The translations under genes and the position numbers were made by a program. A stretch of 47,133 bases of DNA, taken from positions 1-47,133 of the forward strand of contig CASICT010000023.1 of the NCBI GenBank assembly GCA_949373265.1. Direction: 5' to 3'. This document shows, in pieces, positions 16,701 through 24,013 of this stretch; positions within the stretch are counted from its first letter, which is position 1; every line of letters begins with the position of its first letter. The DNA is from Candidatus Poseidoniaceae archaeon (GTDB lineage Archaea > Thermoplasmatota > Poseidoniia > Poseidoniales > Poseidoniaceae). The notes beneath the pieces are model-generated. The model was not told the DNA's origin, made no database searches, and saw only the letters and a program-made list of their open reading frames with translations.

Positions 16701-19700
16701 ACCAAGACTATGGCTCAAACTTCTTTGTAGGTCTAAATTGTGATGACAAGGATGATGATGGAAACGACCAAGATGTCGATAGCGACGGTTGGTTCCAGGC
16801 TGTTTGGGACCAAGGTACGATGAGTCAAGGCCTCAAGGCTCCGAAATTCTATGATGTCGACAACGATAACGACGGAGTTCCCGATTCAGAAGACCCAGAC
16901 GACGACAATAACGGAGTTATGGACGTCGATCAAGAATTGTTACCTGGATGTTTCGTAGGCGAAGAGCAATCACCATTCGACCATGATAATGATGGTATAG
17001 TGGATTGGATGGACGATGACTTTGACGGCGATGGTATCGCAAACTTAGTCGAAGCGGCCATTTCAATCATAAGACCATTCGATCATGATAACGATGGATT
17101 GAGGGACGATTTGGACAAGGACGATGACGAAGATGGCATGGAAGATATCGACGAAGTACTCCTTTGGCCTCTCCGGTTCGATTCTGAGTCGACCAACCCA
17201 TGGGATCACGACGATTTCGGAATGGGGCTAGGGATAGCGAACCCACTCGACCCATCCACCGGGCCTGATGCAATCGATAACGATGACGATAATGATTCTA
17301 GGGAAGATAGCGATTGGGATCACCTCGAAGAGGGCTTTACCGATGATGCATGTTACGGTGGTGGCGAATCAAGCGATTGGGACCATGACAATGATTGTTC
17401 ACTGGACGCAGATGACAAACCTCCAACATATATCACATTGGATATGCCAGATACACTTTGGATGGATGCACAAAGTCCTGCAATCTTTAGTGGACAGGTC
17501 CAATGGTTGAACCCTGCAACCTCTATGGTAGAAAGCGCACCCGGATTGCCGGTTCAGGTACATATTGAATGGACTGGAAACAATACGACAGCTGTAGAAA
17601 CAATCGATGTTATCACAAACATGTGGGGTAACTTCACAGTCGGACAATTCTTGTATCCTGAAGATTTGGTAGTTGGCGATAATACCACTTACAGAGTCTA
17701 TGCAGAGGTAACAGAAATGTTTTTGTTCAATGGAGATAAATCACAGTCTTACTTAGTTGGAGCAGAAGCCAACATGACCGTAGACTACTCTTCTTGGACA
17801 TATTTCCGAAGCGATGAACAACCATTCTGGCTCGATTTCAAGGCTCACTATGCTGCAGACTGGACTCGTGGATTGTATGATAACCGTATCAAGCATTCAC
17901 CGATCAGTTTCGAAATCACAGGTGGATTGTTTGGTAATAGAACCGAACCTTCAAACTTTACAGGATTCGATAATGACGGTTACCGAACCGATGAAGACGG
18001 ATGGGCGTCCCTAACCTTTGTACAAAACTTAGGTGCAAATGGAACATGGAAGCAGGTACGTTGGAATTCAACTATGGATAATGGAGTTGGACAAATCCCA
18101 GGCGGATATGAAGAAATTGTATGGAACGATCTGTCCAAGACGCACGACATACTAGTCGACGCACAAGGCATGCCGGTTCGATATGATTATTCCAATACAA
18201 GTTTACCCGCAGGGGACATTGAAATCAAGGCTTCTGTAATACCGGGGTTGGCTGATGAATGGCCATTCCCTTACTTACATGGTGACTCATCCGATCCTTT
18301 CGCTGTTCGTGTAATGCACCGTATGAACATCGAAGGTCAGATGATTGTTAGCGGTCTTTCAGCAGTATACTACTGGGATGGCACAATTAACAACGGAGAT
18401 GGAACATTCGGTAACTGGGCTACATTATTCCACCAGCAAGCTCTCAACGCTGCAGGAGTTAGTTACGACGAAGCCAATAATTTGAGACCGTACCCAAGTC
18501 TTTGGGATGGAAATCCAGATAATTTCCCTGGAGAAGCGATTAATTTGCGTGGCTTCTTGTCGGTCAACACCACACATTGGTTCATCTCATTGGTTAATGG
18601 AGGGGATGGGGACTTACCGCCTTGTGGTCAAGTCGACCCAACAGACCCACAGAGCCCTGTTCGCTGTGAGATTGTTCCTGAAATGAATACCGGAGAGACA
18701 TTCGGAGTCATAGGCACAGTAACCAACCGCACCAATGAGGCATGGGCTCAAGATCCAATTGCATTACAGATTGATATAGACCATAATGGTCAATTCTTGG
18801 GTAGTCAAGAAACAGCGTATACTTCAAAACCTATCATGAAGGACGGAGATGCTACGTTTGACTACAACTGGACTTGGTTCAGTCAGTTCGCTGCAGGAAC
18901 ATATGGCGTGCGTGTTGACTTTACTCAAAACGCATACTACTTCACTGGTAATTCGACTAATCTAGCAGCAACTGGAGCTTACATCAACGTTACCGTAGTG
19001 GGCACCACACTGTTCAAGATAGAAAGCGTTCCACGATTATATCGTAACACAACAACAACAATCGATGCCAGATTATTGGACAATTCCTTGCAGCCTATTC
19101 GCCAAGCACCAGTTACCTGGACTTGGTCTTATGATGGCAGAAGTGGAGTAAATTATACGGATGATTTGGGTATATTCTCAATACCATTCGACATAAATCC
19201 TGCAGACGCTCTAGGAAATTACTCATTGCAATTTGATTATGAAGGAAACCGTTTGATGAAAGGTAATGTCGATAGTCAAAATGTTTGGGTAGTATCAAGA
19301 ACATACCTGAATGTACTAACTTCAGATTCTAACATTAGACAATCAGGAGATAGATGGGATTTCACCGCTCAAGTAACAGACGATAACAAGACGGCTACAG
19401 TTAGAGACTCTGGTGGACGTGAATTAAGTGGTTCAGGAACTCCAAACGGAGGACTCGTAGATGTGATCTATGAAGGCCTAGATTTCGAAGGTGTTTTGCA
19501 CCGCCAAATCGTTGCGACCTTAGCCCCTAATGCTGGTTTGATTTCACTACCGGAACCTCAGCCAGATGGAAGCCACCTATGTTTCTATGACGGTAACGGA
19601 GATGGTCTACCTGACCGCGACTCTAACGACAATGGGCAATTGGATGATTCCGAGTCTATTGGATGTATGAAAGCAAATGTTGCACCACTATCTCCTCAAT

Positions 19701-21670
19701 TACTTCGTGAAGACCCAGACAGTTTCCTACCGGATGGATTTGGCCCTGTGTCAGTTTACCTAAGGTTCCGTGAAACTCTTCCAAACGAAGGATGTGAAGA
19801 TCTCGAAGTTGAATACTTGTCGATGCAAGGAAAGTGGGACCCATGTTTGGATCTAATTGGAAACGACCACTTCCGCGTACAGATGGCTTACAACGCAAAT
19901 GGATTCTCATTGATAGGACGAACTTCTTTAGATGTTGAAGATCAAATTGTTTACACAAGCGAAATTGACCCTCTAACTGGAGAAATTGTTCCAAAACCAA
20001 TGGTAGTTACTGGAAAATTAACCGATGAATTAGACACCAACCTAACATTTAGGAATGTTCGTGTAAATTATGAGATGGTAAACAGCCCAGCTGGACCTAT
20101 TGCATGTTACAACGGAATTACTGACATAAACGGTAACTTCGCAATAACTTGCCCTCTATCAGATGTAATGGCAGGTACAGCAAGAGTTACTGTGACCTAT
20201 TCTGCATGGGATAACAACGATGCATACCGCTATCAGAACAAAACAGTTCAGACAGAATTCGATGTATTCAGCAATTCATCTCTACAAATAGCCGAAGTTG
20301 GACCGTTCAAGTCCAGCGTCGAAACTTTTGTTGCACCAAACAACGGAACAGCATTCCCTGTACTGTACTTGAAGGAAAGTTTCCACATAGATGCAATCCT
20401 TACTCAGTCCAACGGGCAATATGTTGGTGGAAAGTGTTTGAACATCTATCTAGACCCACTGAAGAACGTCCGACCTCTATCCAGTATCCAGACAAGAGAG
20501 TCTGATGGAATGGTTGAGTGGTTTAGTGGTGATCCAAGTCAGAACCCTGGATTGAAGGGTGTCGAAACGACCGGTGGCGAATTGGAAGGATTCAGACTAC
20601 TCCGTGTAGCGTTCGAACCAGACCTCAACGTACCGGGCGGCTGTGACAAGGACACAAGTAACGTACTCAATGGTTCACAAATGGACATCGTAGTTCTAGT
20701 GCGAAGCCGTGTCGACCTTCAAGTGAAGACCTCTTGGTCGTATGTTAACAATAACGGATTGGATACCGACGACAATGTAAACGGGGAAATCGCACTATTG
20801 CGTGACCGCTTGAATCTTGCAGTTGAAAATGAAGAGATATTCTTCATCCGAGAGTATTGGGATTCAGATACAATGGAATGGGTCGTTGAAGGACGTAATG
20901 AATCCTACACGAACGAACAAGGTCATGCATCCTTCGATTGGGCATTCCCTGGACGTACTTGTGCGGGCGAACCATGCGATGGAGATTGGAAAATCACAGC
21001 ATACTACCCAGGTTCTACCTTCTTTGCAGAATCTAGTGCTAATATAAGCCACGAGGTTCACTATCAGAAGGCACAGATAGTCGACCAAAGTTCTGGAATA
21101 TTCACGCCGAGTACGATCATGGCATTCATAATCGTTCTACTTGGTGCTGCTATTGCAGGAGTGATGTACTATCAGCGAGTAGTTGCAAGACGCCAAGTCG
21201 AAGCACTACGTGGTATTCTAACAGATACCATGCTACAGTTGCAAGCGGCTAACGAATATATTGCAATTATCTTCGATTGTTACAAACAATTGGTCAAGCA
21301 CTTCCGTAGACATGGTTTCATGAAGAAGGTTTACGAGACAACTCGTGAATTCGAAAGTGCGGTACGTGGAGCATTCCACATGGTCCCAGCAGACCAATTG
21401 GATGGCTTCATTGCGATATTCGAAGAAGCGCGCTATTCGGACCACCAAATTGGACCAAGTCATCGTGACCGTGCAGTAGAAACTCTCAATGCAATCGCAC
21501 AAAGCCTGTCTATGGCTCTAGGCGATGGCGGAATGATCACTCGTGGTGAGGAACATGACTCCTCACTCTACGGTGGACTGACCAAGGCAGGAGAGTTCAT
21601 TGCAGCTGATGGGTCTGTCAGACAGGCAGGACTTGCAGATACAGCCGAAGAAGCCAATTTCAAGATTTGA
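13748..21670 (+). CDS. Giant surface protein: TSP3 repeats, Ig-like domains, DUF4129-like tail
   Basis: 2640 residues from ATG 13748 (GTG 13739 adds three). A signal/anchor helix lies at about residues 18-42. Residues about 120-1222 carry many acidic repeats of the DHDNDGI / DDDNDG type, predicted to bind Ca2+ and form a stiff rod, with a less repetitive insertion around 650-930. Residues about 1225-2445 are beta-rich Ig-like or carboxypeptidase-regulatory-like domains with Asn-X-Thr/Ser sites. A membrane helix (about 2452-2478) is followed by a 160-residue cytoplasmic region containing TTREFESAVRGAF and FEEARYS. That region resembles DUF4129, the C-terminal domain of bacterial transglutaminase-like membrane proteins, but no transglutaminase core is visible. 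An adhesin or surface-layer role is likely. Confidence 0.85.
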   Translation: MLSNRQFTQKIENRRKSTVSVGIVFLMITSTWLGLISSLSQDFEVDTRFVDADPLSKSGAQSTDQGGQGEWGGTMPPQYGAEMHDALWDLTWSDSSAMYGKIGDLSVLSLDTGYGMMLEESSADDHDNDGINDLDDLDDDNDGIYDLLERFDGCINTDPYDHDNDGIQDLEDWDDDNDGILEGPVDYDALEALGLDPRNVTMHRYVTSSTIHPLTGQAVGISYRVDQLPFDHDNDGVPDEDSDGSGAGRYDEDDDNDGRIDQFRWPCDSDGDGVQDYFDTDDDDDGVKDWNDASPYDSTASGSMDASGNLYDAYRTWNFNEYRTYSAGINFIDLHAKKVDANDEFDANANNGLGGPGQDGAAGVPAFTTIVDGDLDGDGIPNFIDPDNDNDDTPDSSDTDDDNDGMLDMYDPDDDNDGIPDVCANIDTNGDGLNDYTGLDSSPYQTPGADTDGVAGIDCEMDYDADLDDDRFRPFDQNYNAIWDWLDPDMGGTPTPDDAVQTQFSATDFAYDMDDDQIENENDSFPMDKNSEAWIATCTSLANPNPPNPDARCMTRRSSFAQFNDWDGDGISNWDDVDDDGDGIIDMIDIDWDCDFDNDALLHQINGSKYRDDGPNDVDSDIDGDGLSNDIDWDDDNDGITDLYDPDDGNCGLVDYDATDSFATPYYPVGDGANLDGSADNQDYTTNYDNYWSLVWNVNPFADVVLNYNGFDATTTTPEGGNIPEFYWFMLTRWSSYNGGNEWDVDADGDSLINGLDSDQDADGMPDWWDQDEGNDGLLDVDDLKMGGTINMTQCGMTVGQLGSGWTCGLPYAAAYHMPLTGTNAQFGSPYSLRADAVYDQGAGGKGTWACTPDYTGTATTDPTGGCWHYDFGADGDIESAISFTQIQDNRDAFITWLGLFLGAWQWNFDDTAVADTIGFPDELGADLIKNSEDGDVDGDFTNNTVDLDEDYDAVYDWNDVDDDNDGVWDFFEIDTNDDLDDDADQDYGSNFFVGLNCDDKDDDGNDQDVDSDGWFQAVWDQGTMSQGLKAPKFYDVDNDNDGVPDSEDPDDDNNGVMDVDQELLPGCFVGEEQSPFDHDNDGIVDWMDDDFDGDGIANLVEAAISIIRPFDHDNDGLRDDLDKDDDEDGMEDIDEVLLWPLRFDSESTNPWDHDDFGMGLGIANPLDPSTGPDAIDNDDDNDSREDSDWDHLEEGFTDDACYGGGESSDWDHDNDCSLDADDKPPTYITLDMPDTLWMDAQSPAIFSGQVQWLNPATSMVESAPGLPVQVHIEWTGNNTTAVETIDVITNMWGNFTVGQFLYPEDLVVGDNTTYRVYAEVTEMFLFNGDKSQSYLVGAEANMTVDYSSWTYFRSDEQPFWLDFKAHYAADWTRGLYDNRIKHSPISFEITGGLFGNRTEPSNFTGFDNDGYRTDEDGWASLTFVQNLGANGTWKQVRWNSTMDNGVGQIPGGYEEIVWNDLSKTHDILVDAQGMPVRYDYSNTSLPAGDIEIKASVIPGLADEWPFPYLHGDSSDPFAVRVMHRMNIEGQMIVSGLSAVYYWDGTINNGDGTFGNWATLFHQQALNAAGVSYDEANNLRPYPSLWDGNPDNFPGEAINLRGFLSVNTTHWFISLVNGGDGDLPPCGQVDPTDPQSPVRCEIVPEMNTGETFGVIGTVTNRTNEAWAQDPIALQIDIDHNGQFLGSQETAYTSKPIMKDGDATFDYNWTWFSQFAAGTYGVRVDFTQNAYYFTGNSTNLAATGAYINVTVVGTTLFKIESVPRLYRNTTTTIDARLLDNSLQPIRQAPVTWTWSYDGRSGVNYTDDLGIFSIPFDINPADALGNYSLQFDYEGNRLMKGNVDSQNVWVVSRTYLNVLTSDSNIRQSGDRWDFTAQVTDDNKTATVRDSGGRELSGSGTPNGGLVDVIYEGLDFEGVLHRQIVATLAPNAGLISLPEPQPDGSHLCFYDGNGDGLPDRDSNDNGQLDDSESIGCMKANVAPLSPQLLREDPDSFLPDGFGPVSVYLRFRETLPNEGCEDLEVEYLSMQGKWDPCLDLIGNDHFRVQMAYNANGFSLIGRTSLDVEDQIVYTSEIDPLTGEIVPKPMVVTGKLTDELDTNLTFRNVRVNYEMVNSPAGPIACYNGITDINGNFAITCPLSDVMAGTARVTVTYSAWDNNDAYRYQNKTVQTEFDVFSNSSLQIAEVGPFKSSVETFVAPNNGTAFPVLYLKESFHIDAILTQSNGQYVGGKCLNIYLDPLKNVRPLSSIQTRESDGMVEWFSGDPSQNPGLKGVETTGGELEGFRLLRVAFEPDLNVPGGCDKDTSNVLNGSQMDIVVLVRSRVDLQVKTSWSYVNNNGLDTDDNVNGEIALLRDRLNLAVENEEIFFIREYWDSDTMEWVVEGRNESYTNEQGHASFDWAFPGRTCAGEPCDGDWKITAYYPGSTFFAESSANISHEVHYQKAQIVDQSSGIFTPSTIMAFIIVLLGAAIAGVMYYQRVVARRQVEALRGILTDTMLQLQAANEYIAIIFDCYKQLVKHFRRHGFMKKVYETTREFESAVRGAFHMVPADQLDGFIAIFEEARYSDHQIGPSHRDRAVETLNAIAQSLSMALGDGGMITRGEEHDSSLYGGLTKAGEFIAADGSVRQAGLADTAEEANFKI

Positions 21671-21689
21671 AGTTGAATGTTTTGGCTGC

Positions 21690-21722
21690 GAGCAAAGCAG
21701 GGGGCATTCCCCTGCTTTGCTC
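21690..21722 (+). terminator. Long perfect hairpin terminator
   Basis: GAGCAAAGCAGGGG pairs perfectly with CCCCTGCTTTGCTC (14 bp) around a 5-nt loop, followed by AATTTTCG. It starts 20 bp after the stop of the giant protein. Confidence 0.75.
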
Positions 21723-21768
21723 AATTTTCGGCGCAGGGTTGATGTGTTATATCCGCTGAGGCTATGGT

Positions 21769-22212
21769 ATGAGTGATTGGAAGACCCTTATCGACCAAGC
21801 GATGATGCAAGAAGGAAGCGACACAATTGGAGCGCATGGAACATACGGAAATGCGGTACGCGCAGCCCTGTCCAACGCCCAACTTCTACTGACCGACCTA
21901 GAGGCAGCCCAGATTATCGAATCGATTTATGGCGCACTAGTTGCATATTCACAACAAATAATGCTGCGAATGAAAGCGGAAGATCCGGAAATAGGCGGGG
22001 TCGACCACTCATTTAGAGCAGGACAAGCATACGGGGTATCATGTGTTCTAAATCATTTGATTGACCAATTAACAGATGTATCATCTGTTACGAATCTAGA
22101 CGCACTAGACGCCTTCTCAGATACTCTTCATAACGATATTCTAGTTCAAGCAAGAGCGGCAGGTTTGACTGTTGAATTACTTGATGCGAAAGGCGAAATT
22201 CTCTACGAGTGA
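21769..22212 (+). CDS. Uncharacterised small soluble protein
   Basis: 147 residues, mainly helical and soluble, without signal peptide or membrane segment. The central part (EAAQIIESIYGALVAYSQQI) and the later HFRAGQAYG-like stretch look like a four-helix-bundle fold. I do not recognise a family. It lies between the terminator of the giant surface gene and the ribosomal protein operon, on the same strand. Confidence 0.65.
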   Translation: MSDWKTLIDQAMMQEGSDTIGAHGTYGNAVRAALSNAQLLLTDLEAAQIIESIYGALVAYSQQIMLRMKAEDPEIGGVDHSFRAGQAYGVSCVLNHLIDQLTDVSSVTNLDALDAFSDTLHNDILVQARAAGLTVELLDAKGEILYE

Positions 22213-22321
22213 ATACAGCCTGAACGCTACACCCCGGCGCGAAACATAGTTTGCCCGCGTCGGTGCCTTCATAACAGGGTGGTTTGTCGGCGAGTTGCTT
22301 CTATAGCATCGAGTGAGTCAT

Positions 22322-22687
22322 ATGAGTAAACCCGTAAGCAAGACAAACCCAAATCTAGTCGGTCTAATCGGCGATTTGAAGGCACAGTCTCGCGAGACCG
22401 GCGCTGCTTTGTGGCGAGATGTCGCCCAGCGACTTTCAAAGAGTCGCAGTAATTGGGCACAACCAAACCTTAGCCGCTTGAGCCGCCATTGCCCAGAGGG
22501 CGTAACTGTCCTCGTTCCAGGCAAGCTGCTCGGCAGTGGTGAAGTTTTGGTTAAGCATGACGTCGCCGCCTACAGTATCAGCGCTGGAGCCCGTGAGAAG
22601 ATTGAGGCTGTTGGAGGACGTGTTCTTTCACTAGCCGAATTGATGAACGAAAACCCAAACGGATCGGGGGTGTACATCCTTGGCTGA
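22322..22687 (+). CDS. rpl18e: Large-subunit ribosomal protein L18e
   Basis: 121 residues from ATG 22322 (GTG 22313 would add three). Archaeal/eukaryotic L18e, related to bacterial L15, which binds 23S rRNA. Recognisable are NPNLVGLIGDLK at the start, WRDVAQRL, and the PGKLLGSGEV and AYSISAGAREKIE core. It opens the conserved archaeal cluster rpl18e-rpl13-rps9-rpoN and overlaps the next start by 8 bp, consistent with coupled translation. Confidence 0.95.
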   Translation: MSKPVSKTNPNLVGLIGDLKAQSRETGAALWRDVAQRLSKSRSNWAQPNLSRLSRHCPEGVTVLVPGKLLGSGEVLVKHDVAAYSISAGAREKIEAVGGRVLSLAELMNENPNGSGVYILG

Positions 22688-23168
22688 TAATACCACATTC
22701 GTTTACGACGCCGATGGATTAGTCCTAGGCCGTCTGGCTAGCACAGTTGCTGAACTTCTTCTGAAGAGCACACGTGCTGGTAGTAGCGATCAAGTCGTTA
22801 TTGTAAATGCAGAGAAAGCAGTCGTTTCCGGCAAGCCATCATCTGTATTCTCAACATATCACGACAAGTACGCTCTAAACCATGCTCGAAAGGGACCTTT
22901 CTTCCCTCGTATGCCTGATATGATTCTGAAAAGAACTGTTAGGGGCATGCTGCCTTACCAGGCTAAGAGTAGTGGACGACGTGCGCTACGTAATCTTCGT
23001 GTTGAAATCGGCTGTCCTAGCCACCTGACAGGTGACCTTCCTGAAGGTCACGAAACAGGTGACGACAGCAAGATTCGCAGACCACTTCCTCAACGATTCG
23101 TTCGTTTGGGAGACATCAGCGCCAACCTCGGCGCACCAGCACACCGTTGGAATGGAGGTGAGCAGTGA
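22680..23168 (+). CDS. rpl13: Large-subunit ribosomal protein L13
   Basis: 162 residues starting at TTG 22680, with GGGGTG about 9 nt upstream. uL13 family: DADGLVLGRLAS at the N-terminus, VIVNAEKAVVSG, and the RGMLPYQ(A)KSSGRRAL segment. It assembles early on 23S rRNA. The stop codon shares bases with the rps9 start (TGATG), typical of tight operon coupling. The length is slightly above most archaeal L13 proteins because of a charged C-terminal stretch. Confidence 0.95.
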   Translation: MADNTTFVYDADGLVLGRLASTVAELLLKSTRAGSSDQVVIVNAEKAVVSGKPSSVFSTYHDKYALNHARKGPFFPRMPDMILKRTVRGMLPYQAKSSGRRALRNLRVEIGCPSHLTGDLPEGHETGDDSKIRRPLPQRFVRLGDISANLGAPAHRWNGGEQ

Positions 23169-23602
23169 TGGCTCGTAAGGGAAAGAAAGTCGTACACACA
23201 TCTGGTAAGCGTAAGACAGCAGTAGCCCGTGCCACAGTTAAGGCTGGTAAGGGTAGAGTGCGTGTTAACAGCGAACCTATCGAAATTCTACAACCTGCTC
23301 TATCTCGCCGTAAGGCAATGGAGCCGCTAATTATTGCTGATGCAATGAAACGCCTATCTAAGGTGGATATCAATATCTTAACCCATGGTGGTGGAATTAT
23401 GGGCCAGACCGATGCTATTAGAACTGCACTCGCTCGTGGTCTTGTTCACTACAATGGTGGTGCAGAAGGCCTTGATGAGGAACTTCGTGACGAATACCTA
23501 CGATTTGATCGTAGCCTACTAGTCAACGACCCTCGCCGCAAGGAACCTAAACATCAGCTCGGTCGTGGTGCTCGCCGTAAGAAGCAGAAGTCGTATAGGT
23601 GA
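23168..23602 (+). CDS. rps9: Small-subunit ribosomal protein S9
   Basis: 144 residues from ATG 23168, chosen over GTG 23165 because a perfect GGAGGTG lies 7 nt upstream of the ATG. uS9: SGKRKTAVARATV at the N-terminus, the GGGIMGQTDAIRTALARGL core, and the very basic C-terminal tail ending KKQKSYR, which reaches the decoding centre next to P-site tRNA. Third gene of the cluster. Confidence 0.96.
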   Translation: MARKGKKVVHTSGKRKTAVARATVKAGKGRVRVNSEPIEILQPALSRRKAMEPLIIADAMKRLSKVDINILTHGGGIMGQTDAIRTALARGLVHYNGGAEGLDEELRDEYLRFDRSLLVNDPRRKEPKHQLGRGARRKKQKSYR

Positions 23603-23607
23603 TTTAG

Positions 23608-23811
23608 ATGATTATTCCAGTACGTTGTTTCAGCTGTGGCGGAGTTATTGCTCACAAGTGGGAAGAGTTCAATGAAAAGAAAGATGCAGGAATCGATATT
23701 ATGACTGCCCTCGACGAGGTAGGATTAGATCGTTACTGCTGCCGCCGAATGTATGTTTCACATATCGAACTCATTACTGAGATCGCACCTTTCAATTCAC
23801 CTCGTGAATGA
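23608..23811 (+). CDS. rpoN: DNA-directed RNA polymerase subunit N (Rpb10 homologue)
   Basis: 67 residues, normal for the family. Zinc site: C-x2-C in RCFSCGG (residues 7 and 10) and the paired CC in YCCRRM (residues 44-45). It sits on the Rpo3-Rpo10-Rpo11-Rpo12 assembly platform of archaeal RNA polymerase. It follows rps9 by 5 bp. In many archaea rpoK, eno and rps2 come next; here a tRNA gene and a surface protein gene follow. Confidence 0.96.
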   Translation: MIIPVRCFSCGGVIAHKWEEFNEKKDAGIDIMTALDEVGLDRYCCRRMYVSHIELITEIAPFNSPRE

Positions 23812-23843
23812 AATTATAGTTGACATTGCATTCCCCAATTAAA

Positions 23844-23918
23844 GGGCTTGTGGGTTAGCTTGGCCTATACTTGGCGGCTGGGGGCCGTCAGACCCCAGTT
23901 CAAATCTGGGCAGGCCCA
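23844..23918 (+). tRNA. tRNA-Pro (GGG)
   Basis: Acceptor GGGCTTG/CAGGCCC with discriminator A, anticodon stem GGCGG/CCGTC with loop CTGGGGG (anticodon GGG), T arm CCCAG-TTCAAAT-CTGGG. The D loop is enlarged. CCA is not encoded, unlike the tRNA-Cys in this window. Confidence 0.93.
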
Positions 23919-23953
23919 CTTTCCGTTTTGATTCGAAAAATAGTTGTTGAATT

Positions 23954-23972
23954 GAGTCTCCGTAGGAGACTC
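23954..23972 (+). repeat. 7-5-7 hairpin before the beta-helix gene
   Basis: GAGTCTC pairs with GAGACTC around a 5-nt loop, 42 bp upstream of the surface protein start. The geometry equals that of the two hairpins at 11486 and 11726. It may terminate the tRNA/ribosomal transcript or be part of the next gene's leader. Confidence 0.5.
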
Positions 23973-24013
23973 GTAGGCAATGATTTGATGATAGATGAGA
24001 ATTACCGAGGGCT

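Noticed and set aside
22213..22312. tRNA-like sequence before rpl18e
   Set aside because: GC-rich fragments there do not fold into a cloverleaf and have no T arm.
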